DNA from: Cytophagales bacterium
GTDB lineage: Bacteria; Bacteroidota; Bacteroidia; Cytophagales; Flammeovirgaceae
Length of the DNA stretch: 64,000 nucleotides
Direction of reading: 5' to 3'
Assembly (NCBI GenBank): GCA_025056215.1
Contig: JANWWC010000001.1
Coordinates: forward strand, 248,001 to 312,000
The notes under the pieces are model-generated. The model saw only the letters and a list, made by a program, of their open reading frames with translations, made no database searches and was not told the DNA's origin. Each line of letters starts with the position of its first letter. The first letter of the stretch is position 1. Positions 63,871 to 64,000 of the stretch are shown one piece after another. Made by a program: the position numbers and the translations under genes.

Positions 63871-64000
63871 ATGAATTTATCAAAAAGAGATGTTCTTAAG
63901 CGCATGAAGCCTCAAGCTAAGAAAAAAACAGCTAAGCGCATGAATGCAAAGCCAGTGATTCGCAAAGTAGATGTGCAGGCTATTATTGCAGAATTTGAAT
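63871..64000 (+). CDS. Unidentified gene, N-terminal part (runs off the window)
   Basis: ATG at 63871, open to the edge (43 codons). The visible part is very basic (MNLSKRDVLKRMKPQAKKK, then more Lys/Arg) and turns towards 'VIRKVDVQAIIAEFE', which could start a folded helical domain. A basic N-terminus of this kind suits a nucleic-acid-binding protein, but that is only inference. Divergent from rpsP with a probable -7 element upstream. Confidence 0.55.
   Translation, partial: MNLSKRDVLKRMKPQAKKKTAKRMNAKPVIRKVDVQAIIAEFE

Noticed and set aside
1-64000. tRNA, rRNA, CRISPR arrays, insertion sequences, prophage
   Set aside because: I looked for T-loop motifs in gaps, regularly spaced short repeats, transposase motifs and terminal inverted repeats, and saw none that held up.

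Overview
The window looks like a chromosomal segment of an AT-rich Bacteroidetes bacterium, most likely from the Cytophagales side of the phylum. The evidence is: promoters of the Bacteroidetes type (TTTG, about 19-20 bases, then TAnnTTTG) ahead of several genes; type IX secretion components (a PorV/PorQ-like and a PorP/SprF-like protein) together with a small protein carrying a type IX-like C-terminal sorting domain; GSCFA and DUF4197 family proteins; and many lipoproteins with Bacteroidetes-style signals. I found no rRNA, tRNA, CRISPR array, insertion sequence or prophage. Gene density is high and most genes are housekeeping.

Layout. 1-0.8 kb: the end of a phytoene synthase and rnhB. 1-8.6 kb: one giant secreted protein (2527 aa) with seven lamin-tail/Ig-like units, then a 645-base gap. 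9.2-15.7 kb: a DUF4197 lipoprotein, a carotenoid desaturase/isomerase-like flavoprotein on the other strand, and a translationally coupled run of S41 peptidase, glycosyltransferase and saccharopine dehydrogenase-like enzyme. 15.7-23.2 kb, all leftward: flavin reductase-like protein, Mg-chelatase-I-like AAA+ ATPase, CcmB, a membrane-fusion lipoprotein, an FtsX-type permease, mnmE and a GNAT acetyltransferase. 23.3-41.4 kb: recQ, accA, obgE, a repeat lipoprotein, murF, cmk, a receiver protein with a degenerate kinase domain, hemA, photolyase, an LptF/G permease, a PorV-like protein, a second adaptor/permease pair and an arginine decarboxylase. 41.8-47.7 kb: a polyprenyl sugar transferase and a Wzz-like protein, hslU, a fasciclin lipoprotein and a family 2 glycosyltransferase.

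47.75-52.1 kb is the most unusual part. A cobalamin riboswitch with its own promoter leads into four genes: a secreted formylglycine-generating-enzyme-like protein without catalytic cysteines, a small type IX-sorted protein, and two beta-propeller lipoproteins resembling the surface vitamin B12-binding protein BtuG. A strong intrinsic terminator closes the unit. No btuB-type TonB receptor is present. I read it as a B12-controlled surface module that captures or handles corrinoids apart from the usual transporter operon.

52.3-64 kb: GSCFA protein, pcm, a galactokinase/arabinokinase-like GHMP kinase, a cyclophilin, two unlisted small ORFs, an M1 peptidase, lpxH divergent from mraY, a PorP/SprF protein, tyrA, rpsP with promoter and terminator, and the start of an unidentified gene at the right edge. 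The peptidoglycan genes murF and mraY stand apart from each other and from any dcw cluster. No function was tested; assignments rest on reading motifs, and start sites were moved where a promoter or the family start made the longest frame unlikely.
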